Position numbers and translations under genes: made by a program. From Granulosicoccus sp947495035 (GTDB taxonomy: Bacteria > Pseudomonadota > Gammaproteobacteria > Granulosicoccales > Granulosicoccaceae): a DNA stretch of 64,000 bases. This document shows positions 57,017 to 64,000 of the stretch, piece after piece (the stretch's first letter is position 1; each line of letters begins with the position of its first letter). Location: NCBI RefSeq assembly GCF_050589605.1, contig NZ_JBNGOO010000016.1; one strand, 5' to 3'. The notes beneath the pieces were generated by a model. It saw nothing but the letters and a program-made list of their open reading frames with translations, ran no database searches and was not told the origin of the DNA.

Positions 57017-58113
57017 AGATTGGCAACCAGCATTTTCGCTCCTTGTGGTGGAACGAGCAGCACCAGGTTCTGCAGATCATTGACCAGCGTCTGCTGCCCC
57101 ATGAATTCCGGATTCAGGATGTTGAAACCCTTCAGGATTACCTGAATGCCATTTCACAGATGCGAGTGCGCGGCGCACCACTGATTGGTGCAACTGCTGC
57201 TTATGGCATGGCACATGCCATGATGCAGGATCCGTCAGACAGCGGCATGGAGCTTGCCCGGCAGGCGTTGCATGACACGCGGCCCACGGCGGTGAACCTG
57301 CGTTGGGCGCTTGATCGTTGTCGACAAGTGCTGTTGCAGACTCCGATTTTTGATCGCGCAAGGGTTGCATTGCAGCTGGCGCATGAGCTGGCCGACGAGG
57401 ACGTCGCCATCAACAAGCGTATCGGGGAACACGGTCTGACGTTGATACGTGAGATTGCCGCGCGCAAACCGACGGGCGAGCCGGTGCAGGTGCTGACTCA
57501 TTGCAATGCCGGCTGGCTGGCAACAGTCGATTGGGGGACCGCAACCAGCCCCATGTATCACGCGCATGATGCAGGCATTGCCCTGCATGTCTGGGTGGAT
57601 GAGACACGACCTCGCAACCAGGGGGCGCTAACCGCCTGGGAGTTGGGCAATCATGGCGTTCCGCATACCTATGTGACCGACAATGCCGGCGGCCATCTGA
57701 TGCAGCATGGCGAAGTGGATCTGGTGATTACCGGTACGGACCGCACGACGCGCCGCGGTGATGTCTGCAACAAGATCGGTACTTACCTGAAAGCGCTTGC
57801 TGCCCGGGATAATCAGGTGCCATTCTACGTGGCTCTGCCATCACCGACCATAGACTGGAGCATCGATGATGGTGTGGCGGAGATTCCCATCGAGGAACGC
57901 GATGAGTCAGAGACTACCCACATACAGGGTACGGATGGCGACGGAATGATCCGAACTGTCCGGGTTTCACCGGAGACTACCCGTGGTGGTAATCCGGCCT
58001 TCGATGTCACGCCGAACAGGCTGGTGACAGGGCTCATCACCGAGCGAGGTATCTGTGCGGCCTCGGCAGAAGGGCTTGCAGAGCTGTTTCCGGAACACGC
58101 GCAAAACGAGTAG
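57013..58113 (+). CDS. mtnA: Methylthioribose-1-phosphate isomerase
   Basis: A 366-residue enzyme of the eIF2B-like isomerase family that converts methylthioribose 1-phosphate to methylthioribulose 1-phosphate. RGAPLIGATAAYG is at 53-65, the catalytic Cys is C164 in THCNAGWLAT, and the catalytic Asp is D243 in GTDRTTRRGDVCNKIGTY. It begins with GTG inside the mtnK stop overlap and precedes the regulator gene by 6 bases. Confidence 0.94.
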   Translation: MKIGNQHFRSLWWNEQHQVLQIIDQRLLPHEFRIQDVETLQDYLNAISQMRVRGAPLIGATAAYGMAHAMMQDPSDSGMELARQALHDTRPTAVNLRWALDRCRQVLLQTPIFDRARVALQLAHELADEDVAINKRIGEHGLTLIREIAARKPTGEPVQVLTHCNAGWLATVDWGTATSPMYHAHDAGIALHVWVDETRPRNQGALTAWELGNHGVPHTYVTDNAGGHLMQHGEVDLVITGTDRTTRRGDVCNKIGTYLKALAARDNQVPFYVALPSPTIDWSIDDGVAEIPIEERDESETTHIQGTDGDGMIRTVRVSPETTRGGNPAFDVTPNRLVTGLITERGICAASAEGLAELFPEHAQNE

Positions 58114-58119
58114 GCACGC

Positions 58120-59115
58120 ATGAGCCCGACAACGTCAACCACTGCCAAGCCCGGAACCGATGCAGGCGGGCGCATGTCTCGTCAGGATGATGCCATTGTG
58201 GAGGCCGCGTGGTGCTACTACCATGAGGGTTTGAATCAGAGCGCAATCGCAACGAAGCTGGGTGTCAGTCGTGCCTCGGTGGTCAATTATCTCGCAGAAT
58301 CCCGGCGGCGTGATTTCGTACGAGTGACGTTGGACAGCAATGTGTTCCTGTACAACCAGTTGGCTGCTGAATTGCGTCACGCCTTCGACCTGACTCAGGC
58401 CCTGGTAATACCAGCAGACGAAGCATCATCGCAGCGTTCCTTCGAAAGAGTGGTCAGGGCTGCTTCGGACTGGTTACCACAGCTGTTGGACAGTGGTGAC
58501 ATGTTGGGAGTAGCCTGGGGTGAGACGATATACCGTCTGTCCGAGATTGCACCCAGACTGACGCTGGAAGAACTCGTCATCGTTCAACTGGTGGGGTCTC
58601 GACCTTCGGCACTGGGGTTTGCTGCAGAAAATTGCTCTGCAACTCTGGCACAGCGCTTTGGCGCACAATGCATCAACCTGCACGTGCCACTGTTATTGTC
58701 CAACTCGGCGCTGTGCCGGCAACTGATCGCCGAGCCGGTGGTCGCAGAGCAGTTGCAACGGGTAGCAGACTGCTCAAAGGTCATATTCGCTGCAGGTACC
58801 TGTTTCGACGATAGTCATATCGTGCGAACGGGGATTATTTCACCGAAGGAGATCGCTGGATATCGGCGCAAGGGTGCGGTAGGCGTCATCTGTGGACGAC
58901 TTATCGACATCGATGGCAACGCGATGGCCATACCCAGCGAAGACAGGATGATTGGTGTGACGCTGGAGCAGATGCGAGAAAAGGAGCTGGGTCTGCTGGT
59001 CTGCGCAGAGCCGGAGAGAGCATCCGCAGCTCGGGCCGCGATAGCCGGTGGCTACGTCACGCATTTTGCCTGCTGTTCAACCACGGCACGCCTGCTGCTG
59101 GAAGGGATAGCTTGA
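58120..59115 (+). CDS. SorC/DeoR-type transcriptional regulator
   Basis: A 331-residue regulator. A helix-turn-helix at about residues 36-62 (LNQSAIATKLGVSRASVVNYL) precedes a sugar-phosphate-binding SorC domain with GVAWGETIYRLSE, VQLVGSRPS and GAVGVICGRLIDIDGN. It is the third gene of the mtnK operon and probably controls the divergent transporter and mtnK promoters in response to a pathway phosphate ester. Confidence 0.9.
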   Translation: MSPTTSTTAKPGTDAGGRMSRQDDAIVEAAWCYYHEGLNQSAIATKLGVSRASVVNYLAESRRRDFVRVTLDSNVFLYNQLAAELRHAFDLTQALVIPADEASSQRSFERVVRAASDWLPQLLDSGDMLGVAWGETIYRLSEIAPRLTLEELVIVQLVGSRPSALGFAAENCSATLAQRFGAQCINLHVPLLLSNSALCRQLIAEPVVAEQLQRVADCSKVIFAAGTCFDDSHIVRTGIISPKEIAGYRRKGAVGVICGRLIDIDGNAMAIPSEDRMIGVTLEQMREKELGLLVCAEPERASAARAAIAGGYVTHFACCSTTARLLLEGIA

Positions 59116-59185
59116 TGAACTGCGAGCGAATTTTCGGTATTCGTCGACGCTCTGAATTTCATTCGGGTGTGAAGTTCCTGGCAGA

Positions 59186-59836
59186 TTATCTTTCTTTCTG
59201 TCCGTAGTCTCTGAACTTGTCCATGACCTCGCTCATTTCGTCATCGGACAGCAAGGTCATGGTTCCAGCCAGTCGAGCGTAGTAGAACTGCTTCGCCAGA
59301 GTCTCCAGCTCGACCGCTGCCCACATGGCGTTGTTCAGATCCTTGCCAGCGGCGATCATGCCATGATTGGCCAGCAGGCAGGCGCTGCGTCCTTGCATGG
59401 CCTGCAGAACAGCTTCGGACAACTCCGGTGAGCCAAACGTTTGATAGTCTGCACATCGGACCGAGTTTCCTCCAAAGGCCGCAATCATGTAATGACAGGC
59501 GGGGATGCTCGAACGCGAAATGGATAGTACGGTCGCGAAGGTCGAGTGTGTGTGCACGACTGCATCGATTTCCGGTTTCTCCCTGAGTATGGCCTTGTGA
59601 AAGTGCCATTCCGACGAGGGTTTGAACGGCCCCTCCCAACGCAGGTCCGCATGTTCCAGCGATACGCGCGCGATATCGTCGGGTAGCAGCCTTTCGTAAG
59701 CAATGCCGCTGGGTGTGATCAGCATCGACGCCTTGTGACGTGCGCTGATATTGCCAGAGGTTCCCTGGTTCAGTCCGGAGGAGTTCATCTGCAGACACAG
59801 TTCGATGATCCTTTCGCGTTTCTGGTTTTCAGTCAT
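59186..59836 (-). CDS. Class II aldolase (candidate 5-methylthioribulose-/5-deoxyribulose-1-phosphate aldolase)
   Basis: A 216-residue zinc aldolase of the fuculose/ribulose-phosphate aldolase family. GTSGNISAR is at 25-33 and SSEWHFHKAI contains the catalytic E76. Metal ligands are H95 and H97 in HTHSTF and H158 in NHGM. The MTENQKRERIIE start at 59836 gives the usual family length; upstream in-frame ATGs at 59905 and 60055 would add 23 or 73 poorly conserved residues. Beside mtnK and mtnA it probably splits the ketose phosphate into DHAP and an aldehyde (inference). Confidence 0.82.
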   Translation of the reverse strand: MTENQKRERIIELCLQMNSSGLNQGTSGNISARHKASMLITPSGIAYERLLPDDIARVSLEHADLRWEGPFKPSSEWHFHKAILREKPEIDAVVHTHSTFATVLSISRSSIPACHYMIAAFGGNSVRCADYQTFGSPELSEAVLQAMQGRSACLLANHGMIAAGKDLNNAMWAAVELETLAKQFYYARLAGTMTLLSDDEMSEVMDKFRDYGQKER

Positions 59837-60644
59837 TGATGTCTTGTCCGTAACCGGTATCTCAACGGAAGTCGGGCAATCGATGGATTCGATTTCTCTG
59901 TTCATGATAGCCGATACTGCGTGTTCCATTTCGAGTAAACGGGCGAGCCCTGACTGACGATCTCTGTTCGTTGGAATGCCTGACGGTGTCTTGCATCGTT
60001 CGCTGCTCCGAAACCGAATCCTGTTGTTGAAGAGGAATTCACACAGGTGTGTCATTGCCAGGTACGCTGATCAATATGCAGCCATGGCACTGATGGCCGG
60101 TCTCGAATCGTGTGCAAGGCTGTAGTCTGCGGATCGTTGAAGGTTCGTTGGAATCCTTGTCAAGTTCAGAGCAGGGAGCGAAGTTCCATGGCTCGATATC
60201 CGCGGACAAAACGCAGTGCAAATGTGTTGCAATCTGGTAATACGTGGGAGCGGTAATGGCCTGCACGGGGTTCGCTTTCATCGTTGGATACAGGTTCCGG
60301 AGAGAGTAGGGCGGTTGACGCTGTGCACACCACTCCGTCTGGAAACGGGGGAATACGCGTAATGGGGCGGAGAGATTGATGTTTACAGGGTCATCGGGTG
60401 CAATCCACTGTTGTATTGTCCAGTAGTAAAACAGACTTTTTACATCGGTTGAATCAGTGGGGATTGTCAATCGACAGGAATCACTTTTCGAGAATATTCA
60501 CGATCTTTCACTGAATGCTGCGCTGCAGCATGGTCGGTTCGATTTTATCGTGTTCATTCGACGGAATTACGGTATTGCAGTGACATGGCGTTCTCGTGGA
60601 TATTCATGTAACAGGCATGAAACGCGAATACAGGAGGCCGATTG
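59837..60644. other. About 0.8 kb with no convincing gene
   Basis: The minus-strand aldolase frame stays open to 60055 but looks like non-coding extension. A 143-codon minus frame (60039-60470) and a 62-codon plus frame (60457-60645) have no recognisable domain or good ribosome-binding site. The right end should contain the promoter of the dehydratase-like gene, whose AGGAGG lies at 60632-60637. The stretch appears more AT-rich than its surroundings. Confidence 0.6.
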
Positions 60645-61649
60645 ATGTCCGACAGCACAGTTTCCGATTACCGACGCAAGGTACTCATCACCGGTGGTTC
60701 AGGCACGGTCGGTCAGGCATTCATCAAGCAGTACCGAGACGAGTTCCAGTTCTTCAATGTCAGTCGCAATGAGTCCTATATCGAAAAGCTCAAGAACGTC
60801 TTTCCCGACGTTCATTCTTACGTATCCGACATTCAGGACCTGGATCACCTGACCACGATCTTCCTGAAGGTGAAACCCGATATCGTCATACATGCGGCGG
60901 CCCTGAAGCATGTGAACTTTGCCGAGCTGAATCCTTCTCGTACAACTGAAATCAACATATCGGGCAGCTTGAACATCATCAAGGCGAGTGTGCGTGCCGA
61001 GGTGCCTATCGTGGTCGGTATCAGCACCGACAAGGCCTGTCAGCCTGAGAACATCTATGGATATTCAAAGAAGATCATGGAGCAGATGTTTCTTGAACAC
61101 TACAATGAGAAAACCCGGTTTGTCTGCACACGATTTGCCAATGTCGCCTGTTCAAATGGATCAGTCATACCGTTCTGGATCGACAGCGCCCGGAAAGGTG
61201 AATCGCTGAAACTGACCGATTCACGCATGAATCGACTGATGTTCACCAGTGACGAAGCAGCGCTTCTCATTCGTCAGAGTATCGATCACGCTGAAAATTC
61301 CACTCGTCCCTTCGTGCTCTGCAGTCGCATGAAATCGGTAGGTATGCTCGACCTTGCCATCCAGTTGTCTGCTGAATTCGGGGATGGAGGTAAGCCCGAG
61401 ATCGTCGGTATGCGACCCGGTGAGAGACTCTTCGAGATACTGGTCAGTCAACAGGAACTGCCTCATGCATTCTATTCCGATGATGGGCGCTATATCGTTC
61501 TGCATTCCGATGAGTTCGGCAATGAACACGTATCGGAACCCTTGTCGTCTCTGACTGCCGATTACATGAGCGAATCGGAAATGCGTTCCCTGTACAGTGA
61601 GTACACGAAACTCAGCGAATACTCCCTGAAACTGGCATCCAGCCGTTAG
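60645..61649 (+). CDS. CapD/PseB-type nucleotide-sugar dehydratase or epimerase
   Basis: A 334-residue extended short-chain dehydrogenase. The NAD loop TGGSGTVG is at 16-23, STDKACQPENIYGYSKK holds the Y138xxxK142 pair, and TRFANVACSNGSVIPFW matches the polysaccharide-biosynthesis CapD/FlaA1/PseB family. It lacks the membrane helices of large FlaA1/WbpM proteins, so it is the short soluble type acting on UDP-N-acetylglucosamine-like substrates. AGGAGG lies 7 bases before the ATG. Confidence 0.88.
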   Translation: MSDSTVSDYRRKVLITGGSGTVGQAFIKQYRDEFQFFNVSRNESYIEKLKNVFPDVHSYVSDIQDLDHLTTIFLKVKPDIVIHAAALKHVNFAELNPSRTTEINISGSLNIIKASVRAEVPIVVGISTDKACQPENIYGYSKKIMEQMFLEHYNEKTRFVCTRFANVACSNGSVIPFWIDSARKGESLKLTDSRMNRLMFTSDEAALLIRQSIDHAENSTRPFVLCSRMKSVGMLDLAIQLSAEFGDGGKPEIVGMRPGERLFEILVSQQELPHAFYSDDGRYIVLHSDEFGNEHVSEPLSSLTADYMSESEMRSLYSEYTKLSEYSLKLASSR

Positions 61650-61672
61650 GCAGACGTGGCGCAGATATTCTC

Positions 61673-62797
61673 ATGACCATTCTGTTTCTGGTTTCCGCCT
61701 TGTTTGTCGTATACACGTATGCGCTATTCCCGCTTTTTCTACATCTGAGGGCAAAGGGGAAGTCACTGCCGTCGATAGTCACGCCGACTGACTGGCCAAC
61801 CGTCAGTATCGTGATCGCGGCACACAATGAAGCGAAGAACCTTCCGACCAAGCTGACCAGCCTGGAGGCGCTGGATTATCCAGCCGAGCTGGTGGAGTGG
61901 ATCATCGTTTCCGATGGTTCGACAGATGGTACTCATGCGCTACTGCAGGAGGCATTCGACGGCCATCCGAGACGACATGTCAGACATCTGGAATCAGCGC
62001 TCGGAAAATGTGGTGCTCTGAACGCAGGTGTGTCCATGGCCAGTCATGACATCATCCTGTTCATGGATGCCCGTCAACCCGTGTCGGAAAATGCCATCAG
62101 GAAGCTGGTTCCCTACTTTTCGCATGAGCAGATTGGTGCCGTCAGTGGCGAACTGGTTCTGTCGGAAGACGGTAGTCTGGAAGCGGCAAACTTCGGACTG
62201 TACTGGCGATATGAAAAATGGATTCGGGATAACGAGAGTCGCCTGTTTTCCACCACGGGTGCCACCGGTGCCCTGTACGCCGTTCGTCGGGCAGACTTCA
62301 CGCCCAATGCGGTGGGAACTCTGCTGGATGATTTCAATACGCCGGTAGAGCAGTTGAAAAAGGGCAAGAGGACGCTGTTCGTACCGGGTGCCTACGCCTT
62401 CGACGAGGCGGCAGATGATATCAAGCAGGAGTTTCGGCGAAAGGTCAGAAATCTGGCGGGCAACTGGCAATCATTCCAGACTCATTCATGGCTTTTCAAC
62501 CCTGCGCGCAATCCGGTGTGGTGGCAATTTCTGTCTCACAAGTTTTTCCGACTGCTGGTGCCCTATGCGTTGATCATCGCCTTCTTGTCGGCATGGTTCG
62601 GAGATGGGCTGTTTCTGGAGCTGATGTTCTACAGTCAGTTGGCATTCTATGCAGCTGCTGCCGCAAGCTTTGCTGACCTGCCAGGCACGGGCAATAAAGT
62701 CTTCACCATGATCAAGATATTCACCCAACTCAATCTGGCGGCGTTCATTGCAACGGCTCGCTTTTTCCTGAGCGGTAAGGCCATCAGCTGGCGCTGA
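61673..62797 (+). CDS. Membrane-associated family 2 glycosyltransferase
   Basis: A 374-residue GT-A enzyme. It has an N-terminal membrane segment (TILFLVSALFVVYTYALFPL), then TVSIVIAAHNEAKNL, the nucleotide-binding VSDGSTDGT at 79-87, a DxD-position motif FMDARQ (Asp-Ala-Arg instead of DAD), and C-terminal membrane helices from about residue 300. It probably adds a sugar made by the upstream dehydratase pathway to a lipid-linked glycan or exopolysaccharide. It follows that gene by 23 bases. Confidence 0.88.
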   Translation: MTILFLVSALFVVYTYALFPLFLHLRAKGKSLPSIVTPTDWPTVSIVIAAHNEAKNLPTKLTSLEALDYPAELVEWIIVSDGSTDGTHALLQEAFDGHPRRHVRHLESALGKCGALNAGVSMASHDIILFMDARQPVSENAIRKLVPYFSHEQIGAVSGELVLSEDGSLEAANFGLYWRYEKWIRDNESRLFSTTGATGALYAVRRADFTPNAVGTLLDDFNTPVEQLKKGKRTLFVPGAYAFDEAADDIKQEFRRKVRNLAGNWQSFQTHSWLFNPARNPVWWQFLSHKFFRLLVPYALIIAFLSAWFGDGLFLELMFYSQLAFYAAAAASFADLPGTGNKVFTMIKIFTQLNLAAFIATARFFLSGKAISWR

Positions 62798-62999
62798 ATC
62801 GCTGAATCCACGATAAGCCGGAGGTCCGGGCTCCATCAGTCTGACGAACCCCGGGGCTCCGGAAGGCGCCGCTTCTACATCGCTGTCATTGCATGTCAAT
62901 TACAGCCATGCTTTAGCGAATGTGGCTTTCCGGTACATCATCGGGGCATCGGTGTGCTGGCACTGTATCTTCAAGAACAGGAAAGGTCAGGACGTCGTG

Positions 63000-63022
63000 C
63001 AGGCCGACCGTGGGTCGGCCTG
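63000..63022 (-). terminator. 10-bp perfect hairpin downstream of the antiporter gene
   Basis: CAGGCCGACC (63000-63009) pairs perfectly with GGTCGGCCTG (63013-63022) across a 3-base loop, 7 bases after the minus-strand stop of the NhaC-type gene. No strong T tract follows on either strand, so it may be a weak terminator or 3'-end protector. Confidence 0.5.
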
Positions 63023-63029
63023 ACGCTGA

Positions 63030-64000
63030 CTACACCGGTTCCGCCACCTTCGGTTTCTCCGAGGGAACGGTGGATGTGCTGGAAACCGCTTCGGCAGTCA
63101 GTTCGTTGACTGGCGTGACGGAGGGCTCCTCGAGTGGCTTGATGGTCCAGCCCGTATAGCCGAACAATATCGTGACCAGAGGTGAGATCCAGCAGAAAAC
63201 GGCGAAGGGAGCATACAGAATGGTGGGGACTCCCAGAGTGGCCGATTGATAGGCGCCACCTGAACCCCATGGCACGAGAGGATCGACAACTGTGCCAGCA
63301 TCCTCGGTGACACGCGACAGGTTCTCGGGGGCAAGACCTTGATCACGGTAGGCTGTTCCGTACATTCTTCCTGTCATGACCAATGACATGTATTGGTCAC
63401 ACAACAGGAAATTGGAGCCGATTGCCGTGAGTGCGGTTGTCAGAATCAACGATCCGGTGGAACGCGCATATGACAGGATCGCGTTTGCAATGACCTGAAT
63501 CTGTCCGGTGGCCTGCATGACGCCGCCAAACATCATGGCCACGATTATCAGGCTGACCGTGTATGTCATTGATTCCAGCCCGCCACGACTGAGCAGGGAA
63601 TCAACATCGGCATTGCCTGTTTCGGCAACGTAGCCGGACATGGCGGCGCTCATGGTGGTTGCATAGTCGGCGCCTTGAACCATCATGGCGCAGACGAGTC
63701 CCGCGATGGCGCCAATGGCGATGCCTGGTACTGCCGGAATCTTGCGGAAACTCAGGATCATGACGAGAAACGGCGGGACGAGCAGCAATGGGTGTATGAC
63801 GAACGTCGATTGCAGCATGTCCAGTATGCTGTTTATGCGTGATGTATCCGTGGTTTCCGGAGTGTAGATCATGCCCACCACGGCATAGATGATCAGAGAG
63901 ATAGCGAATGCCAGGCCCGTTGTGCTGGCCATGTGACGAATATGGACATAGAGGTCGACCCCTACCATTGCAGGCGCCATGTTGGTCGTATCGGATAATG
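63030..64000 (-). CDS. nhaC: NhaC-type Na+/H+ antiporter (partial, 5' end outside window)
   Basis: The visible 323 codons give the C-terminal part of a polytopic antiporter. The frame stays open to the window edge and reads LSDTTNMAPAMVGVDLY, the conserved NhaC segment, so the start lies beyond 64000. Further signatures are DQYMSLVMTGRMY and LSRVTEDAGTVVDPLVPWGSGG. It exchanges cytoplasmic Na+ (or a related substrate) for protons. The C-terminus ends in a Ser/Thr/Pro/Glu-rich cytoplasmic tail. Confidence 0.88.
   Translation of the reverse strand, partial: LSDTTNMAPAMVGVDLYVHIRHMASTTGLAFAISLIIYAVVGMIYTPETTDTSRINSILDMLQSTFVIHPLLLVPPFLVMILSFRKIPAVPGIAIGAIAGLVCAMMVQGADYATTMSAAMSGYVAETGNADVDSLLSRGGLESMTYTVSLIIVAMMFGGVMQATGQIQVIANAILSYARSTGSLILTTALTAIGSNFLLCDQYMSLVMTGRMYGTAYRDQGLAPENLSRVTEDAGTVVDPLVPWGSGGAYQSATLGVPTILYAPFAVFCWISPLVTILFGYTGWTIKPLEEPSVTPVNELTAEAVSSTSTVPSEKPKVAEPV

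Noticed and set aside
60039..60470. 143-codon minus-strand frame
   Set aside because: No recognisable domain, no good ribosome-binding site, and it overlaps the non-conserved extension of the aldolase frame.
60457..60645. 62-codon plus-strand frame ahead of the dehydratase-like gene
   Set aside because: No domain and weak start context; it ends over the ATG of the next gene, but coding evidence is insufficient.

Overview
The window looks like a chromosomal segment of a Gram-negative bacterium, most likely a free-living gammaproteobacterium. The reasons are the gene order and sequence type of the ribosomal proteins, the BtuFCD, UvrA, GpsA and YajR types, and many periplasmic-binding-protein transporters. 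I cannot name the genus from the sequence; a Granulosicoccus-like marine lineage is only a guess. No tRNA, rRNA, insertion sequence, prophage or CRISPR array is visible.

Region 1 (1-458): the last codons of tuf, then rpsJ (S10), closed by a strong intrinsic terminator. Region 2 (about 459-22.4 kb) lies where rplC should directly follow rpsJ. It holds a cobalamin/cobalt block: cobD, a B12 riboswitch, cobO, btuF-btuC-btuD, a DUF1636 gene, cobW, cobN, an AAA+/VWA chelatase pair and a solitary cbiM-like gene. Next come a thioredoxin-like gene, an M19 dipeptidase followed by a complete Dpp-type peptide ABC transporter, a DUF1499 gene and tag. From cobO to the VWA gene, neighbours nearly all overlap by 1-8 bases, apart from the 43-bp cobO-btuF gap.

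Region 3 (22.4-36.4 kb): the rest of the S10-spc-alpha ribosomal operons in canonical order, rplC to rplQ with secY, rpmJ and rpoA. It has its own candidate promoter and leader, several intercistronic hairpins and a terminator after rplQ. The conserved tuf-rpsJ-rplC junction is therefore split by about 22.5 kb of unrelated genes.

Region 4 (36.4-51.9 kb): gpsA, a 24-copy heptamer array, a mannitol/fructuronate dehydrogenase, a dihaem peroxidase lipoprotein translationally coupled to a poly-HAMP chemoreceptor, a secreted spondin-domain protein, a two-component system, uvrA plus an App1-like phosphatase on the minus strand, and a yajR-type MFS gene.

Region 5 (51.9-59.9 kb): a sugar-salvage locus. 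An Rbs-type ABC transporter diverges from mtnK-mtnA-sorC, with a class II aldolase gene converging on sorC. Together they encode a plausible route for importing 5-methylthioribose or 5-deoxyribose, phosphorylating and isomerising it, and cleaving it to dihydroxyacetone phosphate plus an aldehyde (a DHAP shunt). A 17-bp palindrome sits between the two divergent units. Region 6 (59.9-64 kb): a gene-poor 0.8 kb stretch, a nucleotide-sugar dehydratase/epimerase, a family 2 glycosyltransferase, and an NhaC-type antiporter cut by the window edge.
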